Program-made: the position numbers and the translations under genes
Shown here: piece after piece, positions 1 through 13,600 of the stretch
How the letters are laid out: the number at the start of each line of letters is the position of its first letter
Position numbering within the stretch: position 1 is the first letter of the stretch
The notes under the pieces: generated by a model
Databases searched by the model: none
Seen by the model: the letters and a program-made list of their open reading frames with translations, nothing else
What the model was told of the DNA's origin: nothing
Assembly (NCBI GenBank): GCA_942159475.1
Contig: OW804100.1
Coordinates: 11,592,646 to 11,656,645 of the forward strand
Source of the DNA: Sthenelais limicola
Taxonomy: Eukaryota > Annelida > Polychaeta > Phyllodocida > Sigalionidae
DNA: 64,000 nt
Reading direction: 5' to 3'

Positions 1-1056
1 ACCATGTATGCATATGCAGTATTTAAAACAAAGACCAATATAAATGTAGTGACGTCTTTATTGTGAGGTGGGGGTAACTGTGGTTGCACTCAATATGTTC
101 GATCTACTTAAAGGTAAATACCAGCGTTGTCCGCACTGCAGCAGGCGGGAATTCAAGGAACTAATGCATGAAACAATAGAAGTCAATATATTTTTTCAAA
201 CTTTGTCTTGAGAATGAACATGGTTGGGGGAATGCAAAATGCCAAAAAAACTGGATGTTATCATATTATCTTGTGTTTTCGGGATGAGTGAAGTTCACTC
301 AAATTCGCTATTGATTTCAATGGGGGAAACTCATGGTGGTACAAGTTTAGCTGAATAACCTTTTTTTTTAGTTCAATGATCTCTTATTTGTTTTGATTGG
401 GAGGGTAGACTAACATGCCAGCAATGTATATGTAGATTTTAAAGAAAATCGTATGATTCAGTCATATGCTATTGCAGAAAATACCCGTTTTCCCATAGGT
501 TTCTATAGTGAACAGTAGTACATTTTAGTGGCCCCTGAAATAAAAACTAATACAATGACATATGGTTTTTGGGGGCTTTTTGGGTTTCCCCAACCATGAT
601 CTTTCCAAATCCAAAGTTTAAAGACAATTCCATGATATCATTCATTTTTTTTTATTAAACACTGGCCAGTATTTACCTTTAACTGAATCTAGCATCAGTG
701 TCCTACCACCCGAAGTGTGAACATTATACAATCATCACTAGTGGTCCTATTCCAACACCCAGCCGCCTCAGTGCCTTCATTCTCCTCAGTCCCCTCGGCC
801 ACCACAACCCTCACTTCAGTCGTCAGTCCCGCCCAGTGCCCTCAACCACCTAAGTTTGTCTTTACCTCCCCACCCACACCACCACATTTCCAATGATACA
901 AATCAGATCGACACCTACTATTAAATTGGGCACTACGGCTGACATTTAAATGATATCTGTTAAATGTTAGACTACTCACCATAATGCTGCAATCAAACAT
1001 AAATCGTACATAAGAAAGTAAGAAAGTATTTTTGTACAACAGCATTACCATGCCAG

Positions 1057-1114
1057 GGATTACCAGATCTTGTATGTGCATGTCCAGGACAGACGCTACT
1101 ATCTTGTCCCCAGC
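1057..1114 (+). CDS. Possible upstream exon of the ASC channel gene
   Basis: A 58-bp open stretch lies between a tag-like acceptor (CCAG) and a perfect GTAAGT donor. Phase agrees with the next exon (phase 1) if it is read GLPDLVCACPGQTLLSCPQ. That segment has a cysteine-rich look vaguely like the start of a SUEL-type lectin domain, but it is too short to assign. A second frame (DYQILYVHVQDRRYYLVPS) is also open but would be out of phase. It may be a real linker exon or chance. Confidence 0.3.
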
Positions 1115-1524
1115 GTAAGTCAAGTGCATTTTTGTATTGATGAAACTAAAAACAAAAACTGTTCTATAATGTTGCTAGAAAGATCCCAATATTTTGAACA
1201 ATTGATAACTTTATCTTTCAAACAGCCAACAAACTTACCACACCAAAGTCATTGTTATTTCACCTATTTTGTTAACCTTTTGCTTGGGTGAACAATTTGG
1301 CATGAACACTTAGTGACGTTAAATGTGTAACTAAAATATTGTTTGTATGCTCAAAAAGGTTACTAAGAAAAACCAAACATTTTGTACAAACAAAGAGGAT
1401 GTGTCAACAACTTCTGGCATAAGTAATTTGCATCAAATGAAGAAGTAGAACAATTAATTGTTCCTACTCAATAAAAACATAAGTTCATATTGCTGTCAAA
1501 CTGCTGTTGTATGCAACATTTCAG

Positions 1525-1623
1525 CTCCTGCTCTAGCATGCGACTTTAAGGATACATTTGCCAAGTGTGGGTACATGGATGACTCCAACCCAGCAGGAGG
1601 TCGCATCTGGTCGGGCGAGATAG
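1525..1623 (+). CDS. ASC channel exon: start of MAM-like module 1
   Basis: Acceptor TTTCAG before 1525. Encodes PALACDFKDTFAKCGYMDD and so on, matching the MAM opening C-D-F-E-D followed by C-G-(Y/W). It ends in phase 1 at ATAG followed by GCAAGT, a GC donor with otherwise perfect consensus. The next exon accepts phase 1. Confidence 0.75.
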
Positions 1624-4600
1624 GCAAGTGATCAACTCTCAATATACACTTATATTCTCTACTTCAGTTCAATTAAATATATTTTAGTTAAATGTTAGAT
1701 TATTAATAGGGATATTCATTTAATCTAAAAAACAAACTGGTATTATACCAATCCTATTCATATGAAAACCAAACAAGAAAATCAAATTACTGGAGAGAAA
1801 GAAATCATACTGAATGTCATAGTATAAAATCATTTTCAACATTTCAAAATTATTATATATATGATCTTAATGATGATCCAAGATAATCAGTTCTGTCATG
1901 TGACCGAATCTCATTTTGAAGGAAATCCTCCCTAATGTTTATTATAGATTGTGTTATAGAGAATAATCCTAATCATAATTTATATACTCCCCTGTAGGAA
2001 AGTAAAATAAAAGTCAACACTATCAGGACAGGCTGAGGTAACCCAAGCCTTCTGTATGGCCAATAATATGTTTACTGAATAGAAATTGTTTGAATAAAGA
2101 CCTCCCCTTCGTGGGAACTTGGGACCAGTCACAGTTATGCCCATAAGACAACACTACTTTATATATTTCCTTTAGCATATCGGTCGACGTATAGTAATGG
2201 GCCTTTGAGGAGTGAATACTCGATTGGTGTGTCGGGAGCTTCCATGTCCCCAGACAGCATAAAGAGGTTGGTGTCAGCCATTGTGACGGTAACCTCTGAC
2301 ACCTGTGTCACCGTCAACTATTTGCTATCAAAAAGAAACAACTGGCACTGCATCATGAGTGTTTACCAGGTTAGCTCCATATATTTGTGGTATATTTACC
2401 TTTTCTTGACCACTAGTTTATAAACATAAAGGCTGGGTTCCACTGGCTGGCTACTCCTCCCGCTACTCCTCCCGTTTCTTTGACAGCCTATTGCTCCAGT
2501 TTCTTTAGAAGCTGGAGCAAGCAACTGAAGGTAACCGGATGGGTGCCATTGGGACCTTACTTCTACTGCTACTTCTACCGCTTCTCAGAAATTTGAGCAG
2601 ATGACATTTTATTTTCACATGGAAATGGATACATCAAGTAACATGAGGGGTAATGTAGTGTGATGCCAGTGCCCCGCTACTTTCCACTACCTCTCGATAC
2701 AAACTAGCAGCCACTTCAAATCAAACATGTTTGATAGAAGCAGGAGCACTCTATGCTTTGAAAATGCTCCAAAAAAAGCGGGAACTAACATGGCTTTGTA
2801 GCGCGGCCCAATAATATAATCAAGAAGCAGGAGGAGAAGTGGGAGAAGTAGCAGGGCAGTGAAACCCAGGCTTAAGATTTAAAGTGAGATTGCTGCACTT
2901 TCATAACTATCTAAATGATACGAAAATCCTGAATGTTATGTATCAAGCCAAACAACTGCTATTACTTTCATCCTGCTATATATAGGGACAATTTGGCTGA
3001 GCAGGAGGCCATCTATTAATGGATTAATGTCCATCATTGAGAGGCTACCGGTGTACTGTTTGGTGTATAATTCCAAAGCAAAACCAGGATTAAACACAAA
3101 CGGTGCAACACCAGGCCTGAAACAGGGGTTTCAATTGTTGTTTATGTCTCTGCCTCTGTCGTTATAGTCCCAAGACCATAAAAGGCAGTGAACAGAGCCA
3201 CACACTCGTTCCAAACTAGTTTTATAATTCATAATCTCCTCATCACCTAGGAGTCAGCACATGAAAGGCAGCTGTTAAAGACAGTGGGAGGCACAGAGTA
3301 TATGTTGCCAGATAATGATCCTCGTATTTGGAGGACAGTGTATACCACCCTGGAGGCTGGGCAATACACACAGCTGGCTTTTGAGGCAATGTGTATGCAG
3401 AGTGGGGACGTCCTTCAAGTTAAGGTCACCAACATCACCACCACAGACTCCACTTGTGAACAGCTCTGTAAGTTTAATTTTATGAATTATGAATACATCA
3501 ATATATTAATAGTTTATTCAAAAGGATAGGAACTGTTGTTAAAACTGTAGTTGGACTATCATACAGTGGTACCTAATTATCAGAGACACCCTTGGCACTG
3601 GGATATGTATATCATAAATGGGAGCTGAATTAATCATATAGACCCACTTTGATCACAGAGCTCTGGAGTGCCAACATATTCTGATAAGACCTGCTGATGG
3701 TTTCCTGATAACTATAACGTGATGAAGTAACATGGAAATGTTATAAGTTTAGATCCTGGTGCAAAAGGTTTCACCTAACCCCCCAGGCTCTAGTGGAAGA
3801 ACATCTGTATGAATTAAGCCGGTCCTTGTAAAATATAGCAGCAGTTACTCACATTCTCGAGGGGTTAATATCATAAGTAATATGCAACATGAGAGGACTT
3901 CCAAGATTCTGAAATGGATGTTGTGTATTGCATGTATTGCATGTGTAGTATGAATGTAGGAATCTTATCCTCCTTACAGTCAGCGAAGGAGACGTATTCT
4001 GCAACTTTAAGGACAATGGCAATTGTTCTTACCTGGACATCTCAACAGAGGGCAGTGTGTGGTTGCCAACAGATAATGGTAGGACTACAATATTGTAGAA
4101 TGTTTATTAACAGCTCATGTGACAACATACCTTGTATAATCTTCTAATATAATATATATTTATGTTACCTCAGAGTTGTAGATTTGTTGGTTTTCTAACC
4201 ATGAAAATTACAAGTTTCTGCCAATAAATACACAAGTGTACCGTAGATCTGAGTATGCAATGAATGACAAATTGTCTTCAGAGACCGTTATAGGACTTAA
4301 AGATCACATCAAAATAAATTCACAGACGTTGAAAATAATGAATGTGCTTATTAGGTACAGGTCTGCTGTGGGTATTTAGATAATGGATAAGTACCAATGA
4401 TTGTCCTTTAGGTTTGGAGGTTGTGTGTGATAAGAGACTGAAGCATAAATCAAGGTCGCTACTCATACACAGTCTAAACATTAGAAACTCTTTTCTATAC
4501 TTGGCATACTGTGTGTGCAAGATCAAAGAAGTCAGGTTACTCAACTAGGCCAGGTAAGGAAGCAAGATGCCCATGAGAGGAAAAATGTGAAACTTGGTTC

Positions 4601-7600
4601 CTTTGATCTCTACCGTGGGCGGTTTATCTAAAAGTATCCTTTCTAATTCCGAATATGTAAAAGGTTGTTCTAAAGTCAGTTATAATACTTCCCTATTTCC
4701 AGGTCTGGTGGTAGGACTGTCTGAGAGAGCTGGCAAACCTAGCACCCAATCTCTCCTCCTCTCACCTCTCTTCACCCTGCAGCAACCCTCCTGTGTCATG
4801 TTCACGGGTGTAGGTTTGGTACGCGAATACACGCCAGAGGTTAGTTTATTTTGTTATGTCAAAAACATCAGTTTTGCCTTGCATTATTAATCATAGTTCA
4901 CTTGATTTTTTAGAAGAAATCATGACATAAAATGTTTTCATAGTGCACCAGAAGTATTGTTATAAATACAATAGTATAAAATCAATATTTCATATGAAGC
5001 CCTCGCTCATTATTCAGATTATAATTATAAACAATGATTATAGTACCTAAACAATATTCATATAATCTACACACTCATTAATCCCCCCCCACACACACAC
5101 CATATACATACTCCCTTTTTTGTATGTTTTGTTTACATTTGAGTTAAACTACATCAATATAACAATGCAAAGATCCTCTACCTCATGATATTTTAGGTTA
5201 AAAACAATTTCCATTTATATGTCAGGGTCACATGTTCTTTCCACATTGATTTTCTCATTATAAATTATCTCACTGTCATCGCTTTTCATACAGGTCTCCA
5301 TACAGGACTATTACAACCAGTCAATAGTGTACTTCTCTACTGCCATCATTCCGGGCCAAGGGTTTTCTATCCATGTGAATCTTCCACCTGGCACCCATCG
5401 TCTCCTTGTAGTGGCTGATCTACAGGAAGCTAGTGCAATTACCTTGGAAACTGTTTCCCCCTGTGCTGGGCTGGGTAACTATAATGCTTATACCATCAGA
5501 ATTCAGGTCACAGTTTCTGCCAAGCTGCCCTGACCACAATATTTATTTTCAACCTTCCCAATTTCGTCTATATTAGCAGCAATATATCTAGTTTATGTAT
5601 GAGAAAATGCTCATATGAGCAATTCCACCAATTGGTCGTCATTTGGCCACCCAGGACTGAAAATTCATAATTGTTTTTAAATTGCTTTTATTGATTTTTT
5701 TTTTCGTACACAAACTAGACATGTTTTGAATTATTGTGTACTTCATAGGTCTCGGTACAAGGGTCATAACACTTTTTAGTTGGTGAAAATATTCCAACTA
5801 GAAGAAACGTTACAGCCAAATAACGAAATAATAATGGTAATGGTAATGGCACTGGCAATGATTGATTGACTCTCTGCCCTTATACACATATAATCCAATA
5901 TATCTATAATTAACTGAAATACATATAACAGTCTTTCCCTCATTTTCCTATTAATGATCATCATCATAGTATTGATATTGTTATGGTTGTTTATGAAGGT
6001 AAATATATAAATTCGATTTAAGTATTTAGAGGCAAAATTTTTATGGAAATGTTCTCTTTGCGTCAACACAATACATGTATGTCACATAATTATTATGTCA
6101 CATAGTTTATGTCACCGTAACGTGCCGGCACGTTACGGTGACATCACTTTCTAGCACTCTTGAGGTGCAATAAGGCACAGCAGGAGGTCAATGTGACTGT
6201 TTATGTTTGAGCTATATGATGACTTACCTTCAGCCATACTTTAATTTTTTCAACTCTAAATATTTTATTTCTTATTAACTCAAATGTCTGGCACGTTATG
6301 GTGACATAAAACCTTCCCAAATATATCATAATTATGCTCTAATTCCGAAGAAAACTATAATATTCAACTTCATTCATTATTATATGGGCGAATACATTGA
6401 AACCTAACTAAAACATCTGCACTTCACCCATCTTTGAGTTTCAAATCTATTTTTATTCTAGGTTTAAATAGGCACGTTACGGTGACATTAAGAGTTTCCA
6501 ACTTATTTTATTATTTCTATTATACCAAATATCCATAGTAAATGAATAAAAAAGAATCCAGGGTCAAGGCTCAATGGTAAAAAATATTTAAACTACGTTC
6601 GACTACATATTTTTAGTTATTTCAAACATTTTATTGGGTCTCCCTTAAATTTTCTTCGTTTTTAAGGCCCTAAAATCAAGTTTTCTGATCCCCATGCCTA
6701 AATTCCTAGGAAAAACTATGTAAATAGGGGGTATTTCTGATGTATTTCGGGCTGGCGAACACAATAAAACTATTGAAAAATGTCTCCAATGATGTCTTAC
6801 CATTCAAATGAGCAAAAGATGATTTTAGGGTCAAATGACGACCAACTGGTGGAATTACTCACACATTTCATATTTCATATTTTTCATATTTATTACTGAT
6901 TTCTGATACTGATACTGATTTATTACTTATTGACTACGATTTAAACAAAATATTTACTGAGAATTCTGGGTTTCCGTACTGAACTAGGTCTCAATGTAAA
7001 AATGATTCTATACAAAATACCCACTTGGGTACACTTGGGTACAGTGGGTTCCTGTATTCTAGGTCTTGTTGCAGATGAGAGTAACCTCCCTAATATATTG
7101 TTGATATTCACAGTAATAAGGTCGCTTAGTCCACGATATCCTCCTCCAGTTGCTGAAAGGGGTGCTGGATCACTAACGCCAGATCAAGATGATCCTATGA
7201 AATACCCTGATAAAGGAGAAGACACAGTATCGCAAATTGGTAGGTTATCATTATTTCCTTATCTATGTTATTATTATGCCTATGCTCAATTTAGAACAAA
7301 TTGTCCCCCTTAGAAAAGGATAAAAGCTGGTCGGTCGCGTCTAAAAAAACATCTAAAAACTACCAACAGGAAGAGATCCCTGGATAAGTTCACAACCTTT
7401 ACGTCCATGTTACATCTTTGGAAATAAAGAATTAGTCGAATTGAATTTAATTGAAATAGGTGACCTTGCTCTCTTGGTATACACTATTTATCTTTATAAT
7501 GTGTTATGATACATTGTGGCCTTGATTAGAATATGTGAAGTTTGTAAATTGTGAGAATATATAAGACAGCTGTACTTGATAAGGCTGCATCTGTCGGTGC

Positions 7601-10600
7601 GCTATGTTTAAGTTGAGATTTAATCTTGCGAACAAATGATGCTGTATTTTGAATGCTGTCTTGTGTGTTTTTAATTTGGCCCTCAAAAAATTACAAAAAT
7701 GAGTTCTAATAACTGACATAATATATGGTAGATTTGTAGTCTGAGTGTTTTGGAAATTAATTCTGCAGTCATATCTAACAACCATATTATGTCGATAACT
7801 AATTTAAACAACTTTTTCTACATTTAATATTGTACCTTAAGCACGTCGAAAATTGTTCTGCATGCTGTTACTATCAAGCATATATATTGATATTTAAGCT
7901 GAAGTATATCAACACCTACATAGCGGTTGAAAAGTGCTGGGACTATGTAAAAGGAATGATATAGAACTATAATATAATGTTCTATTATCGAAGACATGTT
8001 CATTATTAAAAGTTTAAACTTAAATTGATTTAGACGTAATACAATAATAACGTAGCTAGCATTTATTTTGAAATTGGCAAATTAAAATTATCACTTGTGT
8101 GAAACTTTGATCAATAACATTTTATCAAAAAACAATCTGAGGTGTACCATTGGGAGGTGTGCACTAGAATAAGCACTGTACCTGCTTAGTGCGTAACTAA
8201 AGCTAGTTTAATTGTCTTGTGCAGTCCTTCCTCTCCATTATCTCCCACACACGAGCACTGGTGTTATACTTGTAGATACTTTATGGTCAATTAGAATGAA
8301 AAACACCTTTTCCAAAGGCAGCAAGGTATATACTAAGTGAGTGGTCACATTGTATAGTGCTAAAAAAGATCCAGCTTTGCAATAACTGAACATAAACTTT
8401 ACTATTTCATCACTATTTTTTAAGTAGTGGGGAAGTAGATCGCTGTATATTGGGGGAACCAGAGATGTAATCAATGTTGCTATAGAAAAGCTCTTAATAA
8501 AGTTGATGTTGTTGTTTATTTAAACTCAAGACTTTCGGGCTTACTTGCCCTTCTTCAGGAGTAGTATCACTATTTTTAAACTAAAAACAGGACGTCGATG
8601 ACCTAAGTGTAAGGTAAAAAATAATGAACGTTAAAAACCGTATGGAGTTCAACCTATGTAAAATTGCCTTTATAAATGTAAATGTAAAAAACAACAGATT
8701 CCAAGAGACAGAAAGCTCGAATGGCCGCTGCCTCATTGATACATGTTTATAATGCGAAAAATGATAGAGAGAAAAAGGCCCTATGCTACAAAACAGATGA
8801 TTATTGGAACAGGCTGCTTAATAACACAAGAAGGATTGAAGATGAATTGTTGTTCAAACAACTGTTGAAGGCATATATCCTAAATAGGGAAAGAGTGAGT
8901 TGTATTGTCAAAAAAACAAATAGATATTATATTACTTTGATATTAATGAAAACGTCTACTGGTTGTATCGGAAAGGTCAAAATAAAAACTTTATCTTAAG
9001 GTGATTTAAATTCCTTTGTCTGGGAGGGAATTTGTTCCGGCTTCCCATAAAGTGAGAGCATACCTGACAACACATGTTAGTTTACATGTTACCAAGGGCC
9101 CACCAGTGAGAAGACAGCAGAGAAAGACAAAGGACAAGCAATTACTTAGGCGGGCTTTTGGAAATTCTAGGCTCATTTGTGGTCGTACAAGGGTTGTTGT
9201 CACACCTCGCCTTTCTAACCATTATTTCACACAATTATTTTAAGTTTATATAGAATTGTACGCTCGACTCAATCTCTCCCTATAGACAAATGTAATACAC
9301 AGAACGGTGCCTTCAGCCCTAACCATTTCATCTAATCACTAACGTTCATTAAACCTGATAATATGTGTTGAAAGAAATCAATTTTATTAACAGCCTGGAA
9401 TATCAACCTCATACAAATGTACATATATATTGTAATAAATCAGTCTCGTAACAGGGCGCAACTAAAACTTATTAAAAGTCAGAGTGTAACTGTTTGAGTT
9501 TCTTTAATACAAATATTGTTTAAAAAAAGAAATTGTAAATACAGTGTATAGGATATGGACAGCAGCATTCCTGAGTTGGTTGGTATTTCTGCTAGCAGTG
9601 AGATTATGACTTTTTAATTATAAGAATCATGGACGATGTGTACATACCTGTACTTCCCTCATTCTGCCCTCGGAAACAAAAATTCGGATGACAATTATTG
9701 TAATCCATAATATTTCTAATCATATTATATTGTATTACAGCACCACTACTTGACCTGTCCAAGTACTATAAGTTAACAGGTCACCAGGCATCGGACATGA
9801 TTTACGGGTGAGGCAGACATACTATGTTAACACAATTGTCGTTTACAGTTGGCCCCACATTAGGCAGTATTATTCATAGTACACTGTGACATAATCGCTA
9901 GCATTCAGTAAGCAGGGGATGGAATCAAACTCTCTATGTTGACCAGTCCCAGGCCAGTGACACTCTGGGCAGTACAGCATAATGCAAATTAGTCCAAGAA
10001 AACACATGAGTAGTAGATTTTGGCCAGAAACAAGTAATTCATAATGAAAAATAATATTCAAGATTGGTCGTGTTAAAATGCAGAAAATATCCTAAATAGA
10101 TTTAAAGGGACCAGAGGCCGCCATATGACCCCCGGTGAGCCCTGCACAAACCTTTAGTGGGGACCAAGGCATTAGCCAAGGAATTTGAACCTTGGTCCAA
10201 ATTTCTCTATACTCCTCTTATGCCTGCTCTAGATACCTTAGTATATTATGCTAAAATTATACATTCATTTTGTGGTTGTTCCATTCCCAAGTCTTCGGAG
10301 AGTCACCAAGAATAGAAAAACGGATATAGGCCTGTTCTTCATGGTGCAAAACTAAGCCATCTCCTACATTATTATAACCCAGAATTCAAATTTTGGGGAA
10401 TCCTAAACCATATCAAATAGGTAATAGGATCAATTCAATTCAATTCAAACATTCTTTTATTGTCATTTGTTGTACAAAACAATTTTGGTAGAACAATTCT
10501 GGCGTGCCAGATCTTCCTATGGGTGACTATGGATAAGCCCAGCCTAGGTAAAACATGAAGATACTAACAGATGCTGGCGGTAGTCAACATGTGTATTGTG

Positions 10601-13600
10601 TTTTGACAGATGCTGGTGGGGAGGAGACGCCTGCTCATTAGCTAACTTTACTTCCACAGTTACTGACTATGGCTTCTGTCACACGTTCAATGCTGTAGGA
10701 CATCCTACCATCTACACCGCTAGCCCAGGTAATGTTGAATCTGATTTATTCAGGTGATTGATTGATTACTTTTGTATTGCATTCATAATTGAGTCTTGTC
10801 CACCATGATTGTGTAGGCGAGAATAAACGAGATTCATGATTCAACATGGTACTTACTCTCGCAACTTACTTACCAGGTTCCATGTCATTGAGTACGGGCC
10901 CTGAGTCAATACACTACAGTAATATTAATTTGGACATTACCTGCAAATGTTAAGAAAGTGAAGTGCAAAAGCTTTGTTGAATATAAACATGTACATTTTG
11001 AACTATTATGAAATGAAGGTGGATTTAGTGTCAACCTTTATGAGAAGAACTTCAAAGTGTACCAGGTTTAACTGAGAAAAGCAATGGTTTTGGTATGTTT
11101 CTGAATAAAGGCTTTGAATAATAATATATAAATTTGATTACATACGGTGATTATCTCCCACTCACTGTTGCAGGGTCTAGCAGTGGTTTACGACTGTTGC
11201 TGAATATAGAACAATATGACTACATGGTGGGCCCTCAGCAGGAAGCAGGAATCAAGGTAGGATACCTGATAGTTCATGCATTACTATACCCAAGCGCTCA
11301 TTTGCCACACCTCACCAACTCCCATTGTAATTTGGCTCTCTGTCCTCTTTCCCATTCCCAGACTTTCTCCCTACAACCTCATCTACGTGTTGATTATAAT
11401 AGTCCACCTCTCCTTCCCATCATCTCAACCTACTTCATTTTACCAGTCTTTGAAGGTAATTAATAAAATATAATACATATCAATACTCCAAGAAACCTGA
11501 TTCTTAATCAAGTCAATAACTGAACACCCATGCTGTTTTGCTTTGATTTGGATACGCCACCAAATTATGTGATCTGGAAGCAACATTAATTTCGCCTTAT
11601 AAATCTCGAGATAATGGAAACCCATCTATGAAAAAGTATGATAATAGTAATAATAATGTCATAGTAAATATTGATTGATAACAAATAAGTCTGTCGCTAT
11701 ATTGGCCTAAATCATTACCGATGTTATTGCTATGATGTCAGAAAGGAATCGACCCCTACAGGAAGGGTTTAATTAATTTCTGGCATCAGTTTATTATATA
11801 GGTAAGTGTTATTATAGTTTTGATTATATATTTCAGGCGTTTGTATACGACTCAGCAGAAGTGGCCATGATCAGAGACTTGGGATTTTCTGCAGGCCCAG
11901 GACAACATGCCTTGGTGGCCATAACACAGAGTAATGTAAATACATGTTTTTGTGATAATACTGCTCCTTTGTTCTATTCTTAGTAAGAAGCTCTTTCCTT
12001 TTTACAGCTAATGTAAAGAGCTCTTTAGTTAGAACTCTGTGTGAGTTCTAATACTGGAAGTATTAGAATCCACAGTATTAGAACCCACAGTTCAAACTAG
12101 AATCACAGTATAGATACTCAAAGAGATGTCCATATGTGTTCATGCTGATGTGTTAATCACCACACACCTACCAAGGGTGGTTGAATATACCCACAAATTA
12201 CAAATTACATGTAACTTCGAAATTGTAACTTAACCCATGTAATATTGAAGTACAAACCAAGTAACCTGCCCATCTTAGAGACCACCAAGAAGAACTATGA
12301 TATCAAAGGTTGTTGAACGTCTCTCTATGGTATGTTTTCAATTTGAAGGTATATATTCATACATAATTTGTTACCACTTGTTCTACCTGCACCCTTCCTT
12401 CCTCCTTATTCAGTCCCAGAGTCTGAGTGCACCATGGGGCACGTGTGGAGAGAAAGAGCTGCAGTATGTGGAGGACTATACAGCCTCAGCTTGTCTACGT
12501 GAGTGTGAGACTGAGAACATGCTGAAGGCCTGTGGCTGCAGGGATGCCTACATGCCTGGCTATAGTACAGGTGGGTTAGGTTAATTTGATCTAGAAAATA
12601 CAAAATATTATCCAGAACATGTACACTGTAGAGAGAATCACATCCGAGAAATAGTTGTGATGTAACTTGTAAGAATCAAGACCAAGACTGTAGTTATAAA
12701 ATAATCTTTAAAATATCTAAATCTTTATTTTTCAGATGATCCTCCAGTATGCAACCTCACACAATACCTCGATTGTGTCGTCAGTGAAGCAAGTGGGTGA
12801 CTTAGAAATCTAACTAATGTCTTTATTGATTATTTATTTCTCCCATTATGCATGTACATTCTTGTCATTTGCGCTGACAGCGATTCTAGTTAATTCATGT
12901 TTATAGTTAAATGTAGCCATGAGTGTAGTAGATGGTATTAACAATTAAAACTTAAAAATTCATGAGAATTGACTATTTTGTGGTCTTCATCTTTGCTTGT
13001 GTCATCTGCATAATTTATTTACCCATATTGCCACGCACTAGTAGTTTTCATTATTCTTATTAGTTTGCCACTATAACCTGTTTACAGATAGGTGTTAAGA
13101 GTGTCATTGAACACCTGGAAATTGCTTTACTTTTTGCAATGAAATTACTAATAAATAAAAGAGGAAATACTTTATTACTATTATTCTACATATTGCAGTT
13201 AAGTTTGGTAGCTTGGCGTACACATGCAACTGTTCAGACCCATGTGAGAGGAAAATCTACGACACCCAGATCTCATATGCTGAACTCTCCAGCATAAGTG
13301 TAGACAGTATCCTCTCATCTAAAGTACATCAACTCAATGAGAGCCACCTAGCGGCTCTGGAGGTAAATCAGAGGGCAGATCCTGCTGTGCTCACAAGGGA
13401 CCTCCAGAACATGCATGATATTAAACAGGCGTAAGTATTTTGGATTGCCTATAAACATTTTAATCTTTTTAGTGAAATCTACTCCTTGGTTGTCTTCATG
13501 CTTAACCAAATGTATCATGATTATACTGACTATATACTATACATGCATATCGGTTTTGATTTCATGCAATTGGAAAGAGTAAAACAATTTTACTATACAA

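Noticed and set aside
5507..5533. Channel transcript ending at the TGA at 5531
   Set aside because: The GTAACT donor at 5475 in phase 1 fits the next exon, and the ASC ectodomain follows in frame; a MAM-only product remains possible but is not needed.
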